In this document: positions 55,016-63,238 of the stretch, piece by piece
How the letters are laid out: each line of letters opens with the position of its first letter
Position numbering within the stretch: the first letter of the stretch is position 1
Assembly (NCBI GenBank): GCA_965215945.1
Contig: CBDCFC010000025.1
Span: 233,842-297,841, forward strand
Source of the DNA: JAHEKD01 sp965215945
GTDB lineage: Bacteria; Pseudomonadota; Gammaproteobacteria; Arenicellales; JAHEKD01
Length of the DNA: 64,000 bases
Direction: 5' to 3'
Notes under the pieces: generated by a model
Seen by the model: only the letters and a program-made list of their open reading frames with translations
Database searches by the model: none
Told to the model about the DNA's origin: nothing
Position numbers and translations under genes: made by a program

Positions 55016-55918
55016 TTATAACATGGATGCAATCAATTTCACCCAGGTCTGTGGTTTGATAAACCCACCGCCCCAGGCCTCATCAAAATCCGCTGTCGGA
55101 TTGGCAGCGATAATTTCCTCTTCGGATTTCTCTTCGGCCTTAAGGCTGCTGATGGTTTCAGCGACGGTGCTGAGCATATTTCGATAGGCAGTGAGTTCTT
55201 GCTTGTTACTCAAGGGGCCGTGACCCGGGATGACAATCGTATCATCGTCGATCTTAGCCAGAATTTCATCAACGGCTTCAACGGTGCCGGTCACTGAGCC
55301 ACCGTTGTCTGGATCAATAAAGGGGTAGAATCCGTTGAAATATATATCGCCAGTATGAACAACATTGGCAGGGGAGAAAAAAACCACCGAATCGCCATCG
55401 GTATGCGCGTTGCCGGAACCGACCATCATCACATCCAGCTTTTGCCCATTCATGTGGAAGCTCATATCTTTTGTAAATGTAATCATGGGTAAAGCCGCTG
55501 GGTTGGCAGGGGGCACTTCAGCATTAAAAAAATTAATCATACCGCCTGACTCGAGGCGCTTTCGCACATTTTCGTGGGAGACAATGACACTGCCGTCATT
55601 GTGGAAAGATTCATTGCCGCCGGTATGATCGCGGTGCCAATGTGTATTGAGTATAAAGTCAATGCTGATATCAGGGCTGATTTCAGCGACCTTGGCTTTA
55701 ATGTTATCCGCCATGGGTGCGAACTTATCGTCAATCATGAAAGCACCATCTTCGCCAACGGAAAGACCGATGTTGCCGCCACGACCTTCAATGACATAAA
55801 TGCCGTCTTTGATCTCCTTGGCACGAACTTTGTTGTCATCTTGCTGCGCCAAAGTAGGTTGCGTAATCAATAATGCACATATCGCGGTGACTAACGTTAG
55901 GATTTTTTTCATTTTCAC
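55016..55918 (-). CDS. periplasmic MBL fold metallo-hydrolase
   Basis: A 300-residue exported protein with a signal peptide (cleavage near TLA-QQD). The metal motif is T-H-W-H-R-D-H-T-G-G, with further ligands in GSGNAHTDGD and IPGHGPLS, as in SoxH-like and subclass-B-related MBL proteins. Substrate unknown; a beta-lactamase role is possible but unsupported. It lies divergent from the HEAT-like gene. Confidence 0.88.
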   Translation of the reverse strand: MKMKKILTLVTAICALLITQPTLAQQDDNKVRAKEIKDGIYVIEGRGGNIGLSVGEDGAFMIDDKFAPMADNIKAKVAEISPDISIDFILNTHWHRDHTGGNESFHNDGSVIVSHENVRKRLESGGMINFFNAEVPPANPAALPMITFTKDMSFHMNGQKLDVMMVGSGNAHTDGDSVVFFSPANVVHTGDIYFNGFYPFIDPDNGGSVTGTVEAVDEILAKIDDDTIVIPGHGPLSNKQELTAYRNMLSTVAETISSLKAEEKSEEEIIAANPTADFDEAWGGGFIKPQTWVKLIASML

Positions 55919-55992
55919 CCCTCAAAATAGAATGTGGTTTATTGTTAGTGTACTATTTTGTAGCAAAGTTCTAATAAAATTTTAGAAAAATC

Positions 55993-56520
55993 ATGGTAAA
56001 CAAATTATTCGAATCCATGCTGAAAGGAGGTCATCCCAACTCCTTGGGACGTACCCTCGAGGTTGTGGATATTGTTTTGGCACAACCAAAACAATTAAAA
56101 CAACTTTATCAATGTTATTTCAGCGATGATGAAATCGTCAGGCTGCGAACGTCTAATGCACTCAAGCGGGTTTGCCGTGAGCATCCGGATTGGTTAGTGC
56201 CATATATCGATAGTTTGATTGCTGAAATAGCGAAAATTGATCAGGCTTCAACCCAGTGGACGCTTGCAAATTTGTTTGAGATGTTGGAGTCATTTATGAA
56301 TAAAGAGCAGAAAAGCAAGGCTAAGAGCATACTCAAAAAGAATCTGGAAAATCATACAGACTGGATTGTTCTGAATATGACCATGCAAACGCTTGCAGGG
56401 TGGGCTCAATCAGATAAGCGCCTGACCAAGTGGATGATTCCTCATTTACAGCGATTAGCAGAAGATCCACGCAAAAGCGTGGCAAAAAAAGCTTCAAAAA
56501 GTTTAGCTATGCTTGTATAA
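55993..56520 (+). CDS. HEAT/armadillo-like helical protein
   Basis: A 175-residue all-helical protein with repeat-like helices (IVRLRTSNALKRVCREHPDW; MTMQTLAGWAQSDKRLTKWM), giving a basic alpha-solenoid. No enzymatic motif. Its stop is 28 bp before the thioesterase start, so they may share a transcript. Confidence 0.65.
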   Translation: MVNKLFESMLKGGHPNSLGRTLEVVDIVLAQPKQLKQLYQCYFSDDEIVRLRTSNALKRVCREHPDWLVPYIDSLIAEIAKIDQASTQWTLANLFEMLESFMNKEQKSKAKSILKKNLENHTDWIVLNMTMQTLAGWAQSDKRLTKWMIPHLQRLAEDPRKSVAKKASKSLAMLV

Positions 56521-56548
56521 GTCAAACTTTACACAAAAAGGAACTCTG

Positions 56549-56980
56549 ATGTTAGAGGATTTGGCTGATTATCCGGTAATCATTGATGAAAAAGTTGTTT
56601 GGGGCGAAATGGATGCCTTTCAGCATGTCAACAACATCGTATATTTTCGATATTTCGAATCAGCGCGAATGGCGTATTATGAACGGATTGGGGCAATGGA
56701 TTACTTTAAATCGAATAACGTCGGACCTATCCTGGCATCTACCTCCTGCAACTTTCGTGCTCCATTAACCTACCCCGATAACATCAAAATTGCGGTCAAA
56801 GTGGATCAAATCTGGGAAAAGCGATTCAACATGAAAATAGTTGTTTATAGTGAGAATCTTGATCAAATAGCAGCGGAAGGCGATGCTATGACTGTATATG
56901 TCGATTACGGAGCAGGTAAGTCCTGTCCAATTTCGGAATCAATTTTGGCCTCAATTAAGCAATTAGAGAAAATCGATTAA
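56549..56980 (+). CDS. acyl-CoA thioesterase, 4HBT hot-dog family
   Basis: A 143-residue hot-dog thioesterase with the family core GEMDAFQHVNNIVYFRYFESAR split by the catalytic Asp in MDAF. The open frame begins at 56513 within the previous gene, but the ATG at 56549 has AAAGGAA upstream and gives the usual N-terminus. It would hydrolyse a short acyl-CoA. In some carnitine operons a thioesterase of this type (CdhB) acts on betainyl-CoA; the catabolic genes 3-4 kb downstream make that worth noting, as inference only. Confidence 0.87.
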   Translation: MLEDLADYPVIIDEKVVWGEMDAFQHVNNIVYFRYFESARMAYYERIGAMDYFKSNNVGPILASTSCNFRAPLTYPDNIKIAVKVDQIWEKRFNMKIVVYSENLDQIAAEGDAMTVYVDYGAGKSCPISESILASIKQLEKID

Positions 56981-57056
56981 GCCCATAACTAACTATTTGC
57001 TAAGTCCATTAGTCTTTTTTATCATCGTTGAAATCACAGAGATTTAAGGAATAGAA

Positions 57057-58022
57057 ATGAAAATTGGATTTATCGGCTTAGGTAACGTGGGTGCCAAACT
57101 GGCGGGCAGTTTACTCAGAAACGGTTTTGATTTGACCGTATTGGATACTGATCCAGAGCAAATGCAACCGTTTTTAGATAAAGGGGCAAAAGCGGCTTCA
57201 AACGGTAAAGAGTTAGCTCAAAACAACGATGTAGTTATTACCTGTTTGCCTTCACCAGTTGTTTCTGCTCAAGTTATGGAGCAAGAAAACGGTGTATTGG
57301 AAGGTTTGTCAGCAGGCAAAATCTGGTTGGAAATGAGTTCAACCGATGCCGATGAAATTCGTCGTCTGGGTGAGTTGGTATCTGCCAAAGGCGCCATTCC
57401 CATGGATTGTCCGGTGTCCGGTGGCTGTCACCGTGCCGCAACGGGAAACATTGCTATTTTTGCTGGGGGTAAGCGTGAAGCGTTTGATAAAGTCTTACCA
57501 TTGTTGGCGGTGATTGGCCGCAATGTATTACATACCGGTGAAATAGGCACCGCGTCGATCATGAAAGTCGCGACCAATTATCTGGCAGGTGTGCAGCTCA
57601 TTTCAACGGGCGAAGCATTTATGGTCGCCAAAAAAGCCGGCATTGATCTGGCCGTCGCTTATGATGCAATTCGCATTTCTTCAGGTAATTCATTCGTTCA
57701 TGAAACCGAGGGTCAATTAATTCTTAATGGTAGTTACAACATTAACTTCACTATGGATCACGAAGTTAAGGATTTAACTTTGTTTGATGAGTTGGGAAAG
57801 AAGTACGGGGTGCCGTTGGAACTGTCACCCTTGTGTGTTGAGATCATGCGTGACGGTTTAAAACGTTTTGGTCCCAGAGCCTGGTCATCATCTGTCGTCA
57901 AGCGCCTGGAAGACGATTGTGATGTTGATTTACGGGCCCCTGGTTTTCCAGAAGAATTAGTTGATACTGAGCCCGAAGCTAAGGGTGCCGAAGTGGTGGT
58001 CGCAAATAGGTGTGATTATTAA
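57057..58022 (+). CDS. 3-hydroxyisobutyrate dehydrogenase family oxidoreductase
   Basis: A 321-residue beta-hydroxyacid dehydrogenase: GFIGLGNVGAKLAGSLL (NAD(P) fold), DCPVSGGCHRAATGN (substrate loop) and GTASIMKVATNYL with the catalytic Lys. It would oxidise a 3-hydroxy acid to a semialdehyde or ketoacid. The stop overlaps the convergent DUF1989 gene by 4 bp. Close to the osmolyte-type cluster, so a role there is possible. Confidence 0.92.
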   Translation: MKIGFIGLGNVGAKLAGSLLRNGFDLTVLDTDPEQMQPFLDKGAKAASNGKELAQNNDVVITCLPSPVVSAQVMEQENGVLEGLSAGKIWLEMSSTDADEIRRLGELVSAKGAIPMDCPVSGGCHRAATGNIAIFAGGKREAFDKVLPLLAVIGRNVLHTGEIGTASIMKVATNYLAGVQLISTGEAFMVAKKAGIDLAVAYDAIRISSGNSFVHETEGQLILNGSYNINFTMDHEVKDLTLFDELGKKYGVPLELSPLCVEIMRDGLKRFGPRAWSSSVVKRLEDDCDVDLRAPGFPEELVDTEPEAKGAEVVVANRCDY

Positions 58023-58879
58023 CTCAAGCCATGTGATCTAGAATAGGCATTAAGTGTTGCAGGTTGCCAATTTTCCAGAGCTTTTTCATTGGCCTTAAAA
58101 ATTTCCACTTGCAGCGGATAACAGGGGGTCACATCGTCTGAATGGCTGCTGCCACAATCACCACCTGGGCAAGCGGAAAGCCCGCAAAGCAAATCAATTT
58201 CAGCAAAAAACTCGATGTAATCCCCAGGCCTGACTGGACTGGCTTTCATGAAATATTGATGGGTGTCCAGAGTAAAACCAGTACACATGAATACATTCAT
58301 AACATCGTGGACATGTGGTTCAACTTCTTGCAGTGACTGACCCGTATATTTAGCCAAAGCACGAGTTAAGTTGGAGTGACAACAATAATGATAATCCACA
58401 CCCTTGAGCATATGATTGGTGTAAGGATCACAACGGGTTCCAATGACATCGTGAACACTACCGCCGTCATTATCAATGCCATACCAGGCCAGCGTGTCGT
58501 CAGTGATGGTTGCCATTGGGCGCAGGTGAGGTAAGTTACTCCAGAGCCGATCCCCAATACTGACATGAGAGGCATGCAGTTGACGGGTTTTGCCGCTAAA
58601 AAATCGTTCATTCAAATCATGAAGATTCCATAGATTTAAATCACCCACTTGCGGGCCTTCAACGCTGGTAATGCGGAAAAAATGACCAGCGGGAACTTCA
58701 AAACACGCTGCATCGCGTGGTTGGGCAGTGACTTCTTCAATTTTTTTCATGCCTAGCCGAGCAGCCGCATAAAACACCTCATCATAAACTGGTAATTGCT
58801 CTACACTATAAGCAACAAGAGCTTTAGCAGTACGGCGTTCATCAGCATCAATGGGTGCTTGCTGTTGGTTTTTAGTCAT
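58019..58879 (-). CDS. DUF1989 / urea carboxylase-associated family protein
   Basis: A 286-residue protein with family motifs FEVPAGHFFRITSVEGPQVG, FNVFMCTGFTLDTHQYF-like segment near 190 and the C-terminal CPGGDCGS. Such proteins are encoded with urea amidolyase, guanidine or amine-catabolism genes; their reaction is not settled, although some relatives act as metal-dependent deiminase-like enzymes. No urea carboxylase gene is in the window. It is convergent with the 3-hydroxyisobutyrate dehydrogenase gene. Confidence 0.82.
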   Translation of the reverse strand: MTKNQQQAPIDADERRTAKALVAYSVEQLPVYDEVFYAAARLGMKKIEEVTAQPRDAACFEVPAGHFFRITSVEGPQVGDLNLWNLHDLNERFFSGKTRQLHASHVSIGDRLWSNLPHLRPMATITDDTLAWYGIDNDGGSVHDVIGTRCDPYTNHMLKGVDYHYCCHSNLTRALAKYTGQSLQEVEPHVHDVMNVFMCTGFTLDTHQYFMKASPVRPGDYIEFFAEIDLLCGLSACPGGDCGSSHSDDVTPCYPLQVEIFKANEKALENWQPATLNAYSRSHGLS

Positions 58880-59202
58880 AACTTGAAATCCTCAATCATC
58901 AATAGTCTAACGGCCGTAACCACAACTGTCACTTGAGCCCTATATTGGGGATAAACGACCGAAAGATCTCCACACAACTGTCTGTGCTTTTATTGAAGAT
59001 ATATTCGTTAAAAAAACATAGTAGCTCAGGGAGACCCCGGCATAAAGCCGGGGAACGTTTCCCGCATACCGGATCAAGCCTGGCGCAGGCTTGTTGCGAG
59101 ATCTCCTTAAAACTGTTCGGGCGTAGAATGAATTGTTATCTTTTCAGAATAGGTGGCTTGCATATGGAGATTCCTGCCTACGCAGGAATGACAGCTTCGC
59201 TG
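58880..59202. repeat. 323-bp gap with several palindromic repeats
   Basis: Units include GGAGACCCCGGCATAAAGCCGGGG (59029-59053, arms CCCCGGC/GCCGGGG), an AGCCTGGCGCAGGCT unit near 59080-59094 with outer CCCGCATACCGG, and GATTCCTGCCTACGCAGGAATG near 59169-59190 followed by GACAGC/GCTGTC. The last hairpin overlaps the stop codon of the regulator gene at 59203. Confidence 0.65.
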
Positions 59203-60231
59203 TCAAATACCCGCATACCCCGGATAAGATCTGAATTGAAACGGAATACGGCCCTCTGTGCGGTCATTACTGGGCACGATTTTAAATCGCTTTTTATAGC
59301 ATCGAGTGAAGTGTTCAGCACTGTTGAAGCCACAGGCGCTGGCAATTTCGGCAATAGGCATTTCAGTTTGAGTGACAAGCCCGCGGGCTCGGTCCAAACT
59401 GATGTTGGTGTAATACTGTAGTGGGCTTTCAGAAGTGTAAGTTTTGAATAAGCGTTCGAGTTGACGTTGGGAAATTCTTAGATAGTTCGCGATTTCCGGA
59501 ATTTTTAGCGGTTCTTCTAAATTTCTTTCCATTAAAATTATTGCGTCGCGTAATTCTTTTGGCGCAGAATAACCTACAGGCTCGTGACTGGGTGATTGTT
59601 GTATTTCTTCGCTTGTGCGCAAACGTTCATGGAAAATATAATGGGCGGCGGCGTTTGCCAGATCAATGCCATGTTGCAAGCGAATAATTTCAAGTGTTAA
59701 GTCGCAAGTTGTCATTCCTCCGCAACTTGAGAGTCGATCCCGATCAACCACAAACAGCGATTCCTCAACTTTTGATTTAGGAAATAATTCTTTGAATGCC
59801 GCAATATGTTCATAATGAACTGTAGTGCGATAGCCATCCAGTAAACCGGCAAAGGCCAAGACAAAAGCGCCGGTATCCAGGCATACCAAGGTGGTGCCGG
59901 TGTTCGCAGAATCCTTCAGCCACTTTTGTAATTTTTTTGTTTGATATTTTTCCGGTGTCCAACTGGCGTTGACAACAATAAAATCGAAATCGATTGTTGA
60001 TGATAAATAATTTTCGGCGTTGTTGATTTCGACCCCGTTGCTGGCAGTCACGTTCTTGCCGTCCAGACTCAAGAAATGCCACTGATAAAGTGTGTGACCT
60101 CGCAAGTAATTGGCGGCACGATAAGGATCGATAAAAGCATGCATGGCCATGCTGTTAAATTGCGGTAATAGCAACATGCCAATATTACAGGTGCTGTGAA
60201 TTTCTAAATTGGATTCAATTGAGGCAATCAT
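59203..60231 (-). CDS. GlxA family transcriptional regulator (DJ-1/GATase-like + AraC HTH)
   Basis: A 342-residue regulator with an N-terminal DJ-1/PfpI-like sensor (about 15-185; LVCLDTGAFVLAFAGLLDG) and a C-terminal AraC-type double helix-turn-helix (IPEIANYLRISQRQLERLFK; MPIAEIASACGFNSAEHFTR). GbdR, CdhR and DhcR, which control betaine, carnitine and dehydrocarnitine genes, have this architecture. It is divergent from the Rieske-SDR-BKACE-ALDH run and likely activates it. Its last dozen residues (FRSYPGYAGI) come from repeat sequence. Confidence 0.92.
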   Translation of the reverse strand: MIASIESNLEIHSTCNIGMLLLPQFNSMAMHAFIDPYRAANYLRGHTLYQWHFLSLDGKNVTASNGVEINNAENYLSSTIDFDFIVVNASWTPEKYQTKKLQKWLKDSANTGTTLVCLDTGAFVLAFAGLLDGYRTTVHYEHIAAFKELFPKSKVEESLFVVDRDRLSSCGGMTTCDLTLEIIRLQHGIDLANAAAHYIFHERLRTSEEIQQSPSHEPVGYSAPKELRDAIILMERNLEEPLKIPEIANYLRISQRQLERLFKTYTSESPLQYYTNISLDRARGLVTQTEMPIAEIASACGFNSAEHFTRCYKKRFKIVPSNDRTEGRIPFQFRSYPGYAGI

Positions 60232-60385
60232 TAGACGATTATTGCATGAAATATGTCGAAAAACATCAGGCTAAAGCTTAATGCCACTGTTAATCTCTAA
60301 CTACACAGAATTAGTAGATGCGTACCAGAAGAATATTGATGGTCACGTGTCCTGTCCTATATTCTCATTTGCGAGGTAAGGTTGA

Positions 60386-61528
60386 ATGAATACCATGTTG
60401 AGCAGCGCGGAACTGGAAAAAATCTCCAAGGGCTATGATCCTGCTCCCGAGCGATCATACTCGATTAACACGGAATGCTATCGCAATCCAAAATTTCTCG
60501 ATATTGAACGGCAACAGATTTTTCATAAATCCTGGCAGTTTTTGTGCCATGAAGAAAAATTGCGTGAGCCGGGTAGTTATATTGCCGTCGATATCCAGGG
60601 TCAAAGTATTTTTGCAGCCCGAGATCAACAGGGAGAATTACGCGCTTTTTATAATGTCTGTAAGCATCGCGGTCATGAGTTATTGTTTGGTGAGGGTCAG
60701 ACACGGGCGATCACCTGTCCGTATCATGCCTGGGTGTACGATCTGAATGGTCAGTTAAAGCGTGCTCGGCGTTCAGAAACTATTGAGAATTTTGACATTA
60801 ATCAAATTTGTCTCAATCAGGTCAAGATTGAAACATTTTGCCATCTGGTATTTGTCAACTTGGATCAAACGGCAACTCCACTTGCTGAGCAAACTGAAAA
60901 TCTTGAGGCCGAGATCAAACAATACGCTCCTGACATTGGCGAACTGACATTTGCACATCGTTTGACGTATAGACTCAAGGCTAACTGGAAAGCCGTGGTG
61001 GATAATTTTCTGGAGTGTTATCACTGCCCGGTTGCGCATAAGGATTTTTGCTCGTTAGTTGAGATGGATACTTACAAAGTCACTACACATGGCATTTATT
61101 CCAGCCACATGGCCAAGGCAGGGCAAATAGACAATAAAGCCTATGATATAGACAATGCTACAGTGACTGACCATGCAGTTTGGTACCTATGGCCTAATAC
61201 GACGCTTATGCGTTACCCGGGGCGTGGTAATTTCATGGTCTGGCGCTTTTACCCGGTAGGTCCGGAAGAAACTTACGAGGTATTCGATTTCTTTTTTGAA
61301 ACAGCGCAGCCCAATGAAGCGGAGCAAGAAGCTATTAAGTTTATTGATAATGTGTTACAGCCTGAAGACATCGGTTTAGTCGAAAGTGTGCAGCGTGGCA
61401 TGCAAACACCGGCTTTTGAACAGGGTCGTTATTTGATTGATCCATCCGGCAGCGGTATGAGTGAACATGCGGTGCATCATTTTCATGGCTTGATCCTTGA
61501 TGCTTATAGACAAGCTTGTCAGGCATGA
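60386..61528 (+). CDS. Rieske non-heme iron oxygenase, alpha subunit (CntA/GbcA-like)
   Basis: A 380-residue oxygenase. The Rieske cluster ligands are C92-x-H94 (CKHRGHE) and C111-x2-H114 (CPYHAW). The mononuclear iron site has H213 and H218 in NFLECYHCPVAH. The residue bridging the two centres is E210 where most ring-hydroxylating enzymes have Asp; CntA (carnitine monooxygenase) and GbcA (glycine betaine monooxygenase) also use Glu. It therefore likely hydroxylates a quaternary or methylated amine. The reductase partner is not adjacent. The stop overlaps the SDR start by 4 bp. Confidence 0.9.
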   Translation: MNTMLSSAELEKISKGYDPAPERSYSINTECYRNPKFLDIERQQIFHKSWQFLCHEEKLREPGSYIAVDIQGQSIFAARDQQGELRAFYNVCKHRGHELLFGEGQTRAITCPYHAWVYDLNGQLKRARRSETIENFDINQICLNQVKIETFCHLVFVNLDQTATPLAEQTENLEAEIKQYAPDIGELTFAHRLTYRLKANWKAVVDNFLECYHCPVAHKDFCSLVEMDTYKVTTHGIYSSHMAKAGQIDNKAYDIDNATVTDHAVWYLWPNTTLMRYPGRGNFMVWRFYPVGPEETYEVFDFFFETAQPNEAEQEAIKFIDNVLQPEDIGLVESVQRGMQTPAFEQGRYLIDPSGSGMSEHAVHHFHGLILDAYRQACQA

Positions 61529-62294
61529 CAGCAGTTAAAGAAAACTATCTTGAAGGCAGGGTTGCCGTTGTCACCGGCGGCTGTGGTGGAATTGGTTCGG
61601 CGATTTGCCAGCGTTTCGCCAATGAAGGTGCTGCCGTTTATGCAGCGGATGTACAGCAAAGTGAATTACCGGCTGATGGGATCGTTTATCAACAACACGA
61701 TGTTACCAGTGAGCAAAGCGCTAAAGATTTATTTGCCCGCATAGAAAATAAACAGGGTAAGCTGGATATTCTGGTCAATGCGGCCGCTATTGAAATTGAA
61801 CATACGATCGAAGAAACTAGCTTGGAAGACTGGAACCGGATTTTTGCCGTCAACGTTACCGGAACTTTTTTGACTTCAAAACATGCCATACCATTGCTGC
61901 GAAAATCATCAGCGGCGTCGATTATCAACTTTGGTTCTTATGACGGTTATATAGCAGACCCGCAATTAGCAGCCTATTGTGCGACCAAGGGTGCGGTTCA
62001 CGCGCTGACCAAAGCGATGGCCTGTGATTATGGCCCTGAAAACATCAGGGTGAACGCGATTTGCCCGGGTTATGTGGATACGCCCATGCTGCAAAGCTTT
62101 TTGGCTCAAGCGGTGATATTGAATCATTACAAAAAGCAGTCCGTGACGTGCACCCACTGCGTACCTACGGTCAACCTGAGGATATTGCTAATCTGGTTAA
62201 TTGGTTGGCTGGTGACGAAGCACGATACGCCACCGGCCAGTTGTGGATTATTGATGGTGGGCTCTCTGCCCAGGCTCAACAAATGAGGTTATAA
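61525..62294 (+). pseudogene. short-chain dehydrogenase/reductase gene with a -1 frameshift
   Basis: An SDR of about 256 residues if joined: VAVVTGGCGGIGSAICQRFAN (cofactor site), LVNAAAIE, catalytic Ser in INFGSYDGY and Y-x3-K in YCATKG, with PGYVDTPMLQSF. At 62100-62106 the frame breaks in a T-run; a one-base correction, or a -1 slip at TTT-TTG, gives SSGDIESLQKAVRDVH and a normal C-terminus (LVNWLAGDEARYATGQLW, IIDGGLSA) ending at 62294. It would oxidise a 3-hydroxy acid before the BKACE. Without the correction the last 70 residues are wrong. Confidence 0.8.
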
Positions 62295-62296
62295 AA

Positions 62297-63199
62297 ATGC
62301 CTAAGTCTGTCATTATTACTTGCGCGGTCACTGGTGGAATTCATACTCCAACCATGTCACCTTATTTGCCCGTCACCCCGGATCAAATCGCTAACTCAGC
62401 CATTGAGGCCAGCAAAGCTGGCGCAACGATATTACATTTGCATGCACGTAACCCTGAAACCGGGAAACCGGATTCACGACCGGAAACGTTTATGCAGTTT
62501 TTGCCGAAAATCAAAGCGGGTTGTGATTCGGTGATTAATGTTTCAACAGGTGGTGGTTTAGGCATGACACGCGAGCAGCGAGTGTTGGCGGCGATGACAG
62601 TCAGTCCAGAAATGGCATCGTTGAATGTCGGTTCAATGAACTTCGGTATTTTTCCAATGGCGGCTAAATATTCCGATTGGCAACACGATTGGGAGCCTGA
62701 GTTTTTGAACATGACGGAAGATTTTATTTTCCGTAACACGTTCACTGATATCGAATTTATTTTAAAAGAACTGGGTGAAGGCCATGGCACTCGTTTCGAG
62801 TTCGAATGTTATGACCTGGGCCATTTATATAATCTGGCCTGGTTTGTTGATAAGGGCATGATCAAGCCACCATTTTTCATTCAAATGGTATTTGGAATCC
62901 TGGGTGGAGTCGGAGCAGATCCGGACAATTTGATGCACATGCATACCATCGCCAATAAATTGTTTGGCGATGACTACGAATGGTCGGTTTTAGCTGCCGG
63001 TCGAAATCAAATGCCTTTTGCGACGCAATCGGCCGGATTAGGCGGTAACTTGCGAGTCGGACTTGAAGACAGCTTATATATCAGTAAAGGTGAACTTGCC
63101 GAATCCAATGCCCAGCAAGTGACCAAGATTCGCACCATCATCGAGAATTTGGGGCACACAGTCGCCACCCCTGAGGAAGCCAGACAGCGCCTGGGTTAA
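62297..63199 (+). CDS. beta-keto acid cleavage enzyme (BKACE, DUF849)
   Basis: A 300-residue zinc-dependent TIM-barrel enzyme that condenses a 3-keto acid with acetyl-CoA and cleaves it to acetoacetate and a new acyl-CoA. The zinc ligands H47 and H49 (LHLHARNP) and the later FECYD Glu are visible, with MVFGILGG and AAGRNQMP as further family motifs. In carnitine breakdown such an enzyme converts dehydrocarnitine to betainyl-CoA. It follows the SDR by 2 bp and precedes the aldehyde dehydrogenase by 39 bp; all four genes form one operon. Confidence 0.93.
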   Translation: MPKSVIITCAVTGGIHTPTMSPYLPVTPDQIANSAIEASKAGATILHLHARNPETGKPDSRPETFMQFLPKIKAGCDSVINVSTGGGLGMTREQRVLAAMTVSPEMASLNVGSMNFGIFPMAAKYSDWQHDWEPEFLNMTEDFIFRNTFTDIEFILKELGEGHGTRFEFECYDLGHLYNLAWFVDKGMIKPPFFIQMVFGILGGVGADPDNLMHMHTIANKLFGDDYEWSVLAAGRNQMPFATQSAGLGGNLRVGLEDSLYISKGELAESNAQQVTKIRTIIENLGHTVATPEEARQRLG

Positions 63200-63238
63200 A
63201 GGGTGTTGAAAGCGTAAAGTTTTAACGGAGATTTAACT

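Noticed and set aside
58933..59421. 162-codon plus-strand frame over the repeat-rich gap and the GlxA gene end
   Set aside because: It is composed of repeat sequence and antisense to the AraC domain.
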